In this document: in pieces, positions 1 to 5,964 of the stretch
Layout of the letters: the number at the start of each line of letters is the position of its first letter
How positions within the stretch are numbered: the first letter of the stretch is position 1
Origin: Candidatus Parvarchaeota archaeon
Lineage (GTDB): Archaea; Micrarchaeota; Micrarchaeia; Anstonellales; VGKX01
DNA length: 6,744 bases
Assembly (NCBI GenBank): GCA_016866895.1
Contig: VGKX01000056.1
Coordinates: 1 to 6,744 of the forward strand
Reading direction: 5' to 3'
The notes under the pieces: generated by a model
Told to the model about the DNA's origin: nothing
Database searches by the model: none
Seen by the model: only the letters and a program-made list of their open reading frames with translations
Position numbers and translations under genes: made by a program

Positions 1-720
1 CCCTGCGCTTACGGCCTGCGTTATTTGCCCAAGCCGTTTTTCTTCCTTGGCAAGGACTCCAGGCTCAATCTGCCCTCCCTGCAAAGCAAGACCCTTGCCT
101 GTTTTTGCGACCTTGCTTGCCACTATGTTTTCAAGTATTCCTTTTTTGAGCAATTCAATGGCTTGGGCAGGTGTCTGGGCCTGCTTGGGGAGTTTTTGTG
201 CGACTCTTGCATCTTGTGCCGCCTTTGCTGTTCCCACCCCCTTCTGGGTAGGCACTGCAACATCATGTGGCGGCAAAACCTGGGCATTTGTTTCCTGTGG
301 CTTTGGCCCAGCCTCAATTTCCTTCACCGCTTCTGGCTTTTTTTGCCCAAGAGTCTTTTTGGGCTCGCTAACCTGCTGTTTTTGCGCAGCAAGCCCTGCC
401 GAAGCTCTTTTCTTGTCAAGAAGAGCTGTGGCCTCCTTGAGCGTGATTTGTTTTTGCACCTGCGAGATATTGTCAAGCGGCACATTTAGCTGCGAGTCGT
501 AATATGTTGATGCAATGGCCTTTTCAGCCTTGAAGACTTCGGCCACAAGAGCCCCAAACTCTATCTTTTCCATCTCTGTCTGTATTTGTGGCAGGGGCTG
601 CTCAAGCTCCTCAAAAGAAATCTTTTTCCTTACAGAAACAGAGGACCTTTTTTCAAGCTCCTTGACTTCTTGCACCAAATCCTTGAAAGCAGGCAGGCCT
701 TGACCCAAGTCAGTCTCCAT
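1..720 (-). CDS. Unrecognised Lys/Gln/Ala-rich protein, partial (C-terminus beyond left edge)
   Basis: I do not recognise this protein. Translating the minus strand from the ATG at 720-718 gives exactly 240 codons to the window edge without a stop, starting METDLGQGLP. Residues 1-100 look helical and charged (for example FKDLVQEVKELEKR near residue 12 and FEELEQPL near 35). Residues 101-180 are rich in Lys, Gln, Ala and Pro and look disordered. Residues 181-240 are again helix-prone (TPAQAIELLKKGILENIV). No signal peptide, membrane segment, Cys cluster or nucleotide-binding motif is visible. It starts 15 bp after the stop of the secretion ATPase, with a G-rich ribosome-binding site, so co-transcription is likely. 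In archaeal pilus and archaellum loci the gene after the ATPase is often the polytopic membrane platform protein (ArlJ/TadC). This could be a long cytoplasmic N-terminal extension of such a protein, or a separate accessory factor; the missing C-terminus would decide. The reading frame is well supported, the function is not. Confidence 0.8.
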   Translation of the reverse strand, partial: METDLGQGLPAFKDLVQEVKELEKRSSVSVRKKISFEELEQPLPQIQTEMEKIEFGALVAEVFKAEKAIASTYYDSQLNVPLDNISQVQKQITLKEATALLDKKRASAGLAAQKQQVSEPKKTLGQKKPEAVKEIEAGPKPQETNAQVLPPHDVAVPTQKGVGTAKAAQDARVAQKLPKQAQTPAQAIELLKKGILENIVASKVAKTGKGLALQGGQIEPGVLAKEEKRLGQITQAVSAG

Positions 721-728
721 TTTTCTTG

Positions 729-733
729 CCCCC
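729..733 (-). promoter_or_regulatory. G-rich ribosome-binding site of the gene starting at 720
   Basis: On the minus strand GGGGG lies 8 nt before the ATG at 720, within the 15-bp gap after the ATPase stop. It can pair with the CCUCC core of 16S rRNA if one G-U pair is allowed. The same unusual five-G form precedes S8e in this window, which supports this start. Confidence 0.5.
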
Positions 734-735
734 GC

Positions 736-2367
736 CTATTCCTCCATTTTCCATTCCCGGTTGGCCCTGACGGCCTCAAGCACCTCTTCAGGCTGCACGT
801 AGTATCTTGAAACCACGTTGCCAACCTGGTTCACTTCCCTGTACTTGTGGGCTACCATCCAGTCAATGACACTTGCCTTCTCTGAAATCTCCTGTTCAAT
901 CTCGCGGGTTGAAAATCCTGCATACAACGAAAGCGTGTTTGCCAGGGTGAACATCTTGCCAACGTCAAGCATCCTGTCCGTCTTCAGGTCCCATCGCTGG
1001 AGCACATTGACATCTCCCCCTTTCTGCACCTCTGCAAACTCAAGGGTGCGCCTGACATTGAGCCTTCTGTGCCTGAACTGGACCACAATGCCTGCAAGCG
1101 AGTCAAGCATGCCTTTGGGGATGTTTATCGGCGGGTTTGTGAGTCTGGAGACAGTCTCGGCCGCATTGTCGGCATGCAAAGTCGCATATACCGAGTGGCC
1201 GGTGTGCATTGCCTCAAACAGTATCTCGGCTTCCCGCTGGCGCCTGATTTCACCGACAACAATCCTGTCGGGCCTTTGCCGCAGCGAGTTTACAAGCAGG
1301 TCAAGCATGGTGATTTCACCCTTCCCTTCGGCATTTGGCTCGCGGGTCACCATTGGCACCCATTGCAAAAACGAGGGAAGTGTCAGCTCCCGTGTGTCTT
1401 CAAGCGAAACGACCCTCTGGTTGCCTGGAATGAGGCCTGAAATGGCGTTGAGAAATGACGTCTTGCCGCTTCCAGTCCCTCCAGAAACAATCAAGGAAAG
1501 CTCGTTTTGGATGCAAAGCCAGATGAGCGCTGCTGTTTTTGAAGGCAGGCAATTGAGCTCAACAAGCGTGGTGATTGTCCAGGGATTTTTTGAGAATTTC
1601 CTGATTGTGATGGTGTTGCCAAAAGCAGAAGCTGGGAAAAGAGTCGCATTCACGCGGTCTCCTGTTGACAGGTGCGCATCCATCAGGGGCGAAAGCACGT
1701 TAATCTGTTTGCCAATCTTCCTGCCAATCATTGCGGAATAGTCGTATATTGCCTCCTCTGTCTTTATTTTGATGTTTGTCTGGCACCAGCCCCACTTCTT
1801 GTGGAAAATCCACACAGGCTCCTGGGCTGAATTTATTGCAACTTCCTCAATCTTTTCATCGTGCATAAGCGACTCAAGCTCGCCTAGGCCAAGCGTATTT
1901 TGGATGAGGTAGGAGGCAAGCACCTTTTTGGTCTCCTGGGACAAAGTCGGGAAGTGCTTTGAGAGCAGGCTAGTTGCCTTTTCCTCGAATTTGAGCTTCA
2001 CATCATCCGACTTTTTGGGGTCTATTATGTCGGTTATTTCGATTTTTATCGTGGTTACAAGCTCCCCCTTTAGCGTGTTGAGGACTATTTTGGTGCCCTC
2101 CCCAAGGCCTGGAATCGTAAGCTCGTAAAAAGGCACCATGCTTCCCTTTGAGCGGCTGACACGCACGTTTACCGGTATGCTCTCCGAATTGAAAAAGTAC
2201 TGGTCAACAAGCCCCCACTGGGCCTGGGCGCCTAGTGCCATACGTGAATTTTTCATCGCATTTTTCTGCTCTTCAAGCATCTTCTTCCCGCTTTGCTCAA
2301 GCTCGCTTTCCTGCGCGCCTTTTTCGTCCCCTGCCCTTTTTTCGGGCTTTTTTGTCTTGTCAGCCAT
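736..2367 (-). CDS. Type II/IV secretion-type ATPase (GspE/VirB11/ArlI superfamily), probable pilus- or archaellum-like assembly motor
   Basis: A 543-residue cytoplasmic ATPase of the family that forms hexamers and powers assembly of type IV pili, archaella and type II/IV secretion devices. All family motifs are visible: Walker A GGTGSGKT at 296-303, the Asp box SLEDTREL at 321-328, the Walker B region RIVVGEIR at 368-375 with the conserved Glu373, and the His box HTGHSVYATLHA at 388-399. The N-terminal domain ends with the family-typical run GDRVNATLFPASAFG near 236-250 followed by ITIRKF. Residues 1-45 form a Lys/Glu-rich, probably disordered tail. The length suits archaeal ArlI-like ATPases. 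The start at 2367 is the most upstream possible, because an in-frame TGA lies at 2374-2376. A weak GGTG (2381-2378) sits 10 nt before it. An intact active site is seen; pilus, archaellum and secretion roles cannot be separated because no pilin or ArlX accessory gene lies in the window. Confidence 0.93.
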   Translation of the reverse strand: MADKTKKPEKRAGDEKGAQESELEQSGKKMLEEQKNAMKNSRMALGAQAQWGLVDQYFFNSESIPVNVRVSRSKGSMVPFYELTIPGLGEGTKIVLNTLKGELVTTIKIEITDIIDPKKSDDVKLKFEEKATSLLSKHFPTLSQETKKVLASYLIQNTLGLGELESLMHDEKIEEVAINSAQEPVWIFHKKWGWCQTNIKIKTEEAIYDYSAMIGRKIGKQINVLSPLMDAHLSTGDRVNATLFPASAFGNTITIRKFSKNPWTITTLVELNCLPSKTAALIWLCIQNELSLIVSGGTGSGKTSFLNAISGLIPGNQRVVSLEDTRELTLPSFLQWVPMVTREPNAEGKGEITMLDLLVNSLRQRPDRIVVGEIRRQREAEILFEAMHTGHSVYATLHADNAAETVSRLTNPPINIPKGMLDSLAGIVVQFRHRRLNVRRTLEFAEVQKGGDVNVLQRWDLKTDRMLDVGKMFTLANTLSLYAGFSTREIEQEISEKASVIDWMVAHKYREVNQVGNVVSRYYVQPEEVLEAVRANREWKMEE

Positions 2368-2517
2368 ATTGAATCAACACCAAACCAAATTCATGCATTG
2401 CGCGCCTTTTTCATTCCCTGCCGCCGCCTTCACGCGAACCATGCCACCATTTGCTTATTCCTGCCTGCCTTTAAATTCCTTCTTGAAGCACACAGTCGAT
2501 TGGCCGGTTTTTTCCGG
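2368..2517. other. Intergenic gap between coiled-coil gene and ATPase gene
   Basis: These 150 bp contain no credible gene. On the minus strand an AATTTAAAGG stretch (about 2476-2467) could be a TATA box with a start site near 2445, giving the ATPase a leader of roughly 80 nt. No strong ribosome-binding site is present before 2367. Whether the ATPase has its own promoter or is read through from the coiled-coil gene cannot be decided here. Confidence 0.4.
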
Positions 2518-2520
2518 CTA
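2501..2520 (-). other. Short hairpin overlapping the stop codon of the coiled-coil gene
   Basis: On the minus strand the arms GCCGG (2518-2514) and CCGGC (2507-2503) are complementary around a six-A loop, and one G-U/A-C-type and one T-A position can extend the stem at its base. The 5' arm includes part of the TAG stop. No T-run follows, so it is not a standard terminator. It could be a processing or mRNA-end stability element between the two genes, or chance. Confidence 0.35.
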
Positions 2521-3510
2521 TGCAGTTTCATTCCAAATCTTCCTGATAAGCTCGCGCAGCTCCCCGCGCTTGTCCTCAAATTCCGCGGCCTCCTTTGCGC
2601 TTAGGCTGTACTTCTCTTCAATTTCCTCGGCCTTTGCCTGGACCATCTTTTCCATCTGTGCGGTGGTTGCCTGAAGGCTGAGGACCTGGGCCTTTTTTGA
2701 AAGCGCAAGAAGCTGGCTTTCCAGGTTTTCCCTGCTTTGCGCCAGGCTTTCAATCTGCCCGATGGCGCTTTGAACTTCATTTTTCCGCTTTGTTGCGCTT
2801 TCCACCTTGGCAAGAAGCAGCTGCCCGCGCTTTAGTTCCTCCTCAAGCCCGACTTTTTCCGAAAGCACTTCACCCTCAAACTTCGAAATTTCATCCTCAA
2901 CCTGTTTTTTGAATGCAGCATACTCCGCCTTGGCGGCATCCAGGTTTTCAGTAAGCTGCACAAGCATCTGGGCTATCTTGGGCTTTTTCAGCCCGCCCGA
3001 CTCAATTTGCTCAAGCTGGCCTTCCATCTGCTTTAGCCCTTCTTTTACCTTGCCAATCTTGTTTGCGTACTTCTCGTAAATCTGGTCGACTCCCTTCTCC
3101 ATTTTCTTGAGATTCTGCACCCTCTGGATTAGCTGTGAATCGCCTTGCGTGCTTTTGAGAATCTCCTTTAGGTTGGTTTTGAGCAAGTCAAGCTCCCCTT
3201 TGGTATCCTGCACCTTATGGAGAGTTTCATTAATGTTTTGGACAAGCTCGCCTTTTTTTGAGTCAAGGGCAACCGCCTTTGCCTCTACAGTCGACGGGTC
3301 AGGGGATACCCAGACAAGGTATATTTTTGTCAGCTTGTACTCTATCTTGATGATGTTTTCCTCCTCAAGGACATGCGCCCAGTTTTCAAGCGTCTCAACC
3401 TGCAGCCCAAGCTCTTTTGCAGCCGCGGCAAGCTCAACACGGCCTTTCTGGTGCACAAGCCTTATCAGATTGTCAACGCCTGTAGAAATAAGAAGCTCAT
3501 CCAGGGCCAT
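2518..3510 (-). CDS. Winged-helix-like domain plus long coiled-coil protein, function unknown
   Basis: I recognise no named family. The 330-residue product has two parts. Residues about 8-68 look like a winged helix-turn-helix: helix 1 (VDNLIRLVHQKG), helix 2 (VELAAAAKELG), recognition-type helix 3 (VETLENWAHVLEEENII), then a beta-hairpin-like IKIEYKLTKIYLVWV. Residues about 85-325 are almost continuous amphipathic, charged helix with heptad-like Leu/Ile/Val spacing and a Gly-Gly-Leu-Lys-Lys-Pro break near 172-177, as in an antiparallel or segmented coiled coil. There is no signal peptide or membrane segment, so it should be cytoplasmic. The ATG at 3510 is chosen because a TATA-like box lies just upstream and the domain begins immediately; a longer frame to 3636 would put the promoter inside the gene. 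It precedes the secretion ATPase on the same strand and diverges from another winged-helix-like protein. It could be a structural partner of the ATPase or a DNA-binding or chromosome-organising protein. Confidence 0.85.
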   Translation of the reverse strand: MALDELLISTGVDNLIRLVHQKGRVELAAAAKELGLQVETLENWAHVLEEENIIKIEYKLTKIYLVWVSPDPSTVEAKAVALDSKKGELVQNINETLHKVQDTKGELDLLKTNLKEILKSTQGDSQLIQRVQNLKKMEKGVDQIYEKYANKIGKVKEGLKQMEGQLEQIESGGLKKPKIAQMLVQLTENLDAAKAEYAAFKKQVEDEISKFEGEVLSEKVGLEEELKRGQLLLAKVESATKRKNEVQSAIGQIESLAQSRENLESQLLALSKKAQVLSLQATTAQMEKMVQAKAEEIEEKYSLSAKEAAEFEDKRGELRELIRKIWNETA

Positions 3511-3528
3511 ACTCCTTCTTGTGGCAAT

Positions 3529-3547
3529 CCAATTAATATAAATATTT
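3529..3547 (-). promoter_or_regulatory. TATA-like box for the coiled-coil gene (near-leaderless)
   Basis: On the minus strand TATTTATATTAA (3544-3533) resembles the archaeal TATA box, with a purine-rich AAGCAAA immediately upstream where BRE would lie. Its centre is about 30 nt before the ATG at 3510. Archaeal start sites usually fall some 22-27 nt after the box, so the mRNA would begin only a few nucleotides before, or at, the start codon. Confidence 0.6.
3533..3547 (+). promoter_or_regulatory. Same AT-rich element read rightward, candidate promoter of the 550-residue gene
   Basis: TATAAATA at 3537-3544 reads as a good TATA box on the plus strand too. Transcription would start near 3566 and leave a leader of about 130 nt before the ATG at 3695. 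A weaker alternative is GTAAAAT at 3668-3674, which would give a leaderless mRNA. No regulator site is evident in the remaining intergenic sequence (3511-3694). Confidence 0.4.
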
Positions 3548-3680
3548 GCTTGCGCCCCAATAGTTATTCTATTCGTCAAATTGGCGCAATGGCACGGGCT
3601 GCACCACATGGCCAAATGCGGCTGCCGGCAAGCCAATGAAAGCTAAAGCAGGGGCCAAAATGGAAGCGTAAAATCCGCGC

Positions 3681-3687
3681 AGGAAGG
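3681..3687 (+). promoter_or_regulatory. Ribosome-binding-like site before the 550-residue gene
   Basis: AGGAAGG ends 7 nt before the ATG at 3695. This is a good distance but an imperfect match to GGAGG. It supports the chosen start and implies a leadered mRNA. Confidence 0.5.
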
Positions 3688-3694
3688 CACACGT

Positions 3695-5347
3695 ATGGCA
3701 GACGGCGACGTATTCATAACAAAGCTTGAAAAGGGGCCAATGGACAGGTTCAAAAACCGCAACATGGTCCTTGAAAAATTCGGCGAACAGGGAACAGACA
3801 TCTACGATGCAATAGGCAAGGGCATAAGCGCAAACCAGCTTGCCTCCAGCCTGCAAATAGAAGAGGAGACTCTTGTCCAGGTTCTTGAATTCCTGGAGCA
3901 GAAAAAAATCATCTCAGTTGGCGCTGCAAAGGAAGGCAAGGAGGAACAGGAGTCCAAAAAGCAGCCTGTCAAAAAGCAGGCCCTATATAAAAGAAGGGCT
4001 GGGCAGCAGCAGGACTTGGCTTGGGAAGAGAAAAGTGAGACACAAAGCCAAGAGCCGGAACCTGAAGCAAAAGAAGCCACTGAGGGCCAAGAAGGCGTCG
4101 GGGAGGACAAGCTGATAAAACCCCACTTTGAGGCGCAAGAGCCTGCGTACCTGGAGCCTGAGGCGTCAAGCAGGCAGGCGCGAAGAAAGGAGCCTAAAGG
4201 CCTGCAGGAAATGGCGGAGAGCAAATCTGAAGAGGAAGAGGAAAAGGCTGCGCAAGAGGCAAAAGGGGACTCTGGCGGGCCAGGTGGACAAGAGGGGCTG
4301 GAAAATGAGGGTTCAGACGAGCTCAAATACGGGCGGGAGGACGAGGAAGAAAGCTCCAAGCAGCAAGATGAAGGGCAAGAAGGTTCAATAGAAACCCCTT
4401 CGCAGCAGGAAAAGGAAATGGAGCAGAACCTCCAGATGCAGCAGTCTGATTTGCAGTCCCAGGAGCTTTCAAAATACTCGCCCATTGAAAAAATCATCTT
4501 CAACAAGTTTGGCAAGACGGGAGTCTTGGTATACACGCTAATCGACGGGGAAAAAACTGCAGAGGAAATAATGCTTGAGACCGGGCTTTCGGAAATCAAG
4601 CTTGTTGAGATACTCGAGTTCATGGAAAACCAGGGCATAATCAAGCTTGAAAAGCCCGCGGCAGAAGGCGGCAGTGGGGGGGCAGGCGGCGGCCCAGGCG
4701 AGCCGTCAGCACCAGACAGCCCTGATGAAGACAAGGATGGCGCAACAGACGCAGGTGGCCCGGAAAGTGAGGATTCGGAATCCAAATCCCCCTTCCATCC
4801 TTTTGTGGAGCAGGACACTGGCGCCCTTGTTGCACCTGAAAACGTTTCGACGCTTCCAGAATTTGCAGATATTGTCCCTATTGACGTGCCTATTTCTGCG
4901 CCTGCAAACCCGATAAGCCAGACTGCGCTAAAAGCGCAGCTATTCTTGAAGTTCAAGGCCCATGGAAACAGCGTTCTTGCCCTGGTGGATGGCAAGAACG
5001 ACACTATAGCAATCTCTCTTTCCACGCGCCTGTCCCTTGAGCAGGTCGATGATATTCTCGGGTTTTTGGGGATGCACAAGGCAGTTTATTTCAAGCCTCT
5101 TTCGCGCGATGAGATAAAAAACAAGTACGGAGAGGACGGACTTGCAATCTACAAGAAATTTGGCAGGGAAGGCGTTATCCTATATGAATTAATCGGCAAG
5201 GAGCAAAGCATCAAGGAAATAATCATCCGCTCAAAAGTCGAGCCCAAGCACGCAGTGGACATAGTGCTTTTCATCCACACGCTTCTTGGCATTGACATCC
5301 CTCTGACCCGCGATGTGCTTTTCAAGCAGCTTGGGATACAAAGCTAG
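3695..5347 (+). CDS. Protein with four winged-helix-like repeats on acidic and Gly/Pro-rich linkers, function unknown
   Basis: The 550-residue product is built from a repeated module of 46 residues at 28-73, 271-316, 419-464 and 488-533, all alignable without gaps. The pattern is K-F-G-x-x-G-x-x-[IV]-Y, then an I/V-D/G-G turn, then helix-turn-helix-like L-A/E-I and V-x-I/V-L-x-F-L ending in I-I. Copy 2 (LIDGEKTAEEI followed by LVEILEF) resembles the generic winged-helix modules that read 'LIDG-T-EI' in many prokaryotic regulators. A partial copy (KYGEDGLAIY, 477-486) abuts the last repeat. Residues 76-260 are a highly charged Glu/Gln/Lys/Ser linker, 320-366 a Gly/Pro/Asp/Ser linker, and 367-410 a Pro/Val-rich stretch. 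No membrane segment or catalytic motif is seen. It diverges from the coiled-coil gene, which also begins with a winged-helix-like domain. A scaffold that binds several partners or several DNA sites fits the layout, but function is not known. Confidence 0.9.
   Translation: MADGDVFITKLEKGPMDRFKNRNMVLEKFGEQGTDIYDAIGKGISANQLASSLQIEEETLVQVLEFLEQKKIISVGAAKEGKEEQESKKQPVKKQALYKRRAGQQQDLAWEEKSETQSQEPEPEAKEATEGQEGVGEDKLIKPHFEAQEPAYLEPEASSRQARRKEPKGLQEMAESKSEEEEEKAAQEAKGDSGGPGGQEGLENEGSDELKYGREDEEESSKQQDEGQEGSIETPSQQEKEMEQNLQMQQSDLQSQELSKYSPIEKIIFNKFGKTGVLVYTLIDGEKTAEEIMLETGLSEIKLVEILEFMENQGIIKLEKPAAEGGSGGAGGGPGEPSAPDSPDEDKDGATDAGGPESEDSESKSPFHPFVEQDTGALVAPENVSTLPEFADIVPIDVPISAPANPISQTALKAQLFLKFKAHGNSVLALVDGKNDTIAISLSTRLSLEQVDDILGFLGMHKAVYFKPLSRDEIKNKYGEDGLAIYKKFGREGVILYELIGKEQSIKEIIIRSKVEPKHAVDIVLFIHTLLGIDIPLTRDVLFKQLGIQS
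3776..5293 (+). repeat. Four coding repeats of a 46-residue winged-helix-like module
   Basis: The copies lie at 3776-3913, 4505-4642, 4949-5086 and 5156-5293. Each encodes 46 residues with no insertion. Aligned by eye, KF at positions 1-2, G at 6, I/V at 9, a hydrophobic residue at 13, and the helix centred on positions 33-40 (LVQVLEFL, LVEILEFM, VDDILGFL, VDIVLFI) are shared. Copies 1 and 2 are closest; copy 3 has lost the Gly at position 3 and is the most diverged. The first ten residues of a further copy are at 5123-5152. Confidence 0.8.
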
Positions 5348-5408
5348 GGCTTTAAGGGCAGTTGAATGCAAACCAAGGGAAAAACGATGGCTTGTCCGAA
5401 GGATTAAG

Positions 5409-5416
5409 CTTTAAAA
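5409..5416 (+). promoter_or_regulatory. Candidate TATA box upstream of S8e
   Basis: CTTTAAAA after AGGATTAAG resembles an archaeal BRE plus TATA box. A start near 5438 would give S8e a leader of about 140 nt. Weaker boxes nearer the gene, TTTATT (5484-5489) and TTTAGATT (5495-5502), would give leaders of about 50-70 nt, so the true promoter is uncertain. Confidence 0.4.
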
Positions 5417-5419
5417 CAC

Positions 5420-5454
5420 TTGATTGGCTAAATTAGTCACTAAGCCCTAATCAA
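5420..5454. other. Hairpin (inverted repeat) between the repeat protein gene and S8e
   Basis: TTGATTGGCT (5420-5429) pairs with AGCC (5443-5446) and AATCAA (5449-5454), giving ten base pairs with only a two-base bulge (CT) and a 13-base loop. No T-run follows directly, so terminator function for the upstream gene is doubtful. It overlaps the start site expected from the box at 5409, so it could be an operator, part of a long leader, or an mRNA end-processing site. Confidence 0.45.
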
Positions 5455-5524
5455 CGTAATCGCAAAGTAGCCGCCCTTAACGGTTTATTGCATGTTTAGA
5501 TTACTGGTTTGGGCTTGCAGGTTC

Positions 5525-5566
5525 AGGATGAATATTTTAGGATGAACATTTTAGGATGAACATTTA
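5525..5566 (+). repeat. Three tandem 14-bp repeats immediately upstream of S8e
   Basis: The unit AGGATGAAYATTTT occurs at 5525-5538, 5539-5552 and 5553-5566; the second differs from the first by one base (T to C) and the third by one more at its last base. The sequence that follows, GGGGGAATATTTATG, looks like a decayed fourth unit carrying the S8e ribosome-binding site and start codon. The array lies 12 bp before the S8e start, so it is in the leader of any likely S8e mRNA. Confidence 0.9.
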
Positions 5567-5571
5567 GGGGG
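5567..5571 (+). promoter_or_regulatory. G-rich ribosome-binding site of S8e
   Basis: GGGGG lies 7 nt before the ATG at 5579. The frame upstream meets a TAG at 5552-5554 with no other ATG between, so this site and start belong together. Confidence 0.6.
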
Positions 5572-5578
5572 AATATTT

Positions 5579-5959
5579 ATGGAACAATACCACGGAAAAT
5601 CAGGCTCAAAAATTTCAGGGACAGGCGGCAAGCGCCACAAGTCCTCGGACAAAAAACTTTACCTTTCAGGCTCGCCTTTCACTGCAACCAAGCTTGGGGA
5701 GTCTGAAGTCAGAAAGCTGGTTTCCGGCAGGGGCAGGACCTTCAAGGTGAAGCTCAAGCACGCAGCATATGCAAATGTCCTGACAAATGAGGGCATGAAA
5801 AAAGCAAGGATAAAAAACGTGATGGAGTCGCCTGCAAACCGAAACTACGCAAGGCAGAACCTCATGACAAAAGGCACAATAATCGACACCGATGCAGGGC
5901 GGGCAAAAATAACGAACCGGGTCGGCCAGGATGGGGTTGTCAACTGCGTCCTTGTCTGA
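5579..5959 (+). CDS. rps8e: Small-subunit ribosomal protein S8e
   Basis: A 126-residue protein, the usual length of archaeal S8e, a component of the small ribosomal subunit in archaea and eukaryotes. The N-terminus is basic and Gly/Ser/Lys-rich (GSKISGTGGKRHK, 9-21). The middle holds RGRTFKVKLKHAAYANV. The C-terminal half carries the family signature: ESPANRNYARQNLMTKGTII near 83-102 (most members have NPANR), then GRAKITNRVGQDGVVNCVLV to the end. The ATG at 5579 is the only credible start, because an in-frame TAG at 5552-5554 blocks extension and GGGGG sits at the right distance. It stands alone rather than in a ribosomal operon, between the winged-helix repeat gene and convergent trm1, and its unusual leader (tandem repeats, hairpin further up) suggests its own control. 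A T-rich run follows the stop. Identification is secure. Confidence 0.97.
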   Translation: MEQYHGKSGSKISGTGGKRHKSSDKKLYLSGSPFTATKLGESEVRKLVSGRGRTFKVKLKHAAYANVLTNEGMKKARIKNVMESPANRNYARQNLMTKGTIIDTDAGRAKITNRVGQDGVVNCVLV

Positions 5960-5964
5960 TTCGC

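Noticed and set aside
25..502. Two overlapping plus-strand frames rich in Cys, Leu and Phe
   Set aside because: They are antisense to the unbroken 240-codon frame that follows the ATPase with proper spacing and a ribosome-binding site; the hydrophobic look is the complement of Lys/Gln/Glu codons.
818..1741. 307-codon open frame on the plus strand
   Set aside because: It lies opposite the ATPase, has a shadow-like Ser/Thr/Pro composition and no recognisable domain, while the ATPase motifs are all intact on the minus strand.
3511..3636. N-terminal extension of the coiled-coil protein to an ATG at 3636
   Set aside because: The added residues are not related to the domain that follows, and the extension would place the TATA-like box at 3533-3544 inside the coding region.
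3636..3671. Eleven-codon plus-strand frame (MKAKAGAKMEA) before the repeat protein gene
   Set aside because: It has no ribosome-binding site and no support beyond chance; it is too short to call.
3802..5079. 425-codon open frame on the minus strand
   Set aside because: It is Ser/Pro/Cys-rich and lies wholly opposite the repeat protein, whose Glu/Gln/Gly-rich codons read as such residues on the other strand.
5525..5566. CRISPR-like array
   Set aside because: The 14-bp units are directly adjacent with no spacers, and no cas gene is present.
5348..5578. tRNA, box C/D or H/ACA RNA in the gap before S8e
   Set aside because: There is no T-loop GTTCRA with acceptor pairing. GGATGAA resembles a C box, but no CTGA D box lies at the right spacing, and no H/ACA fold with a terminal ACA is evident.
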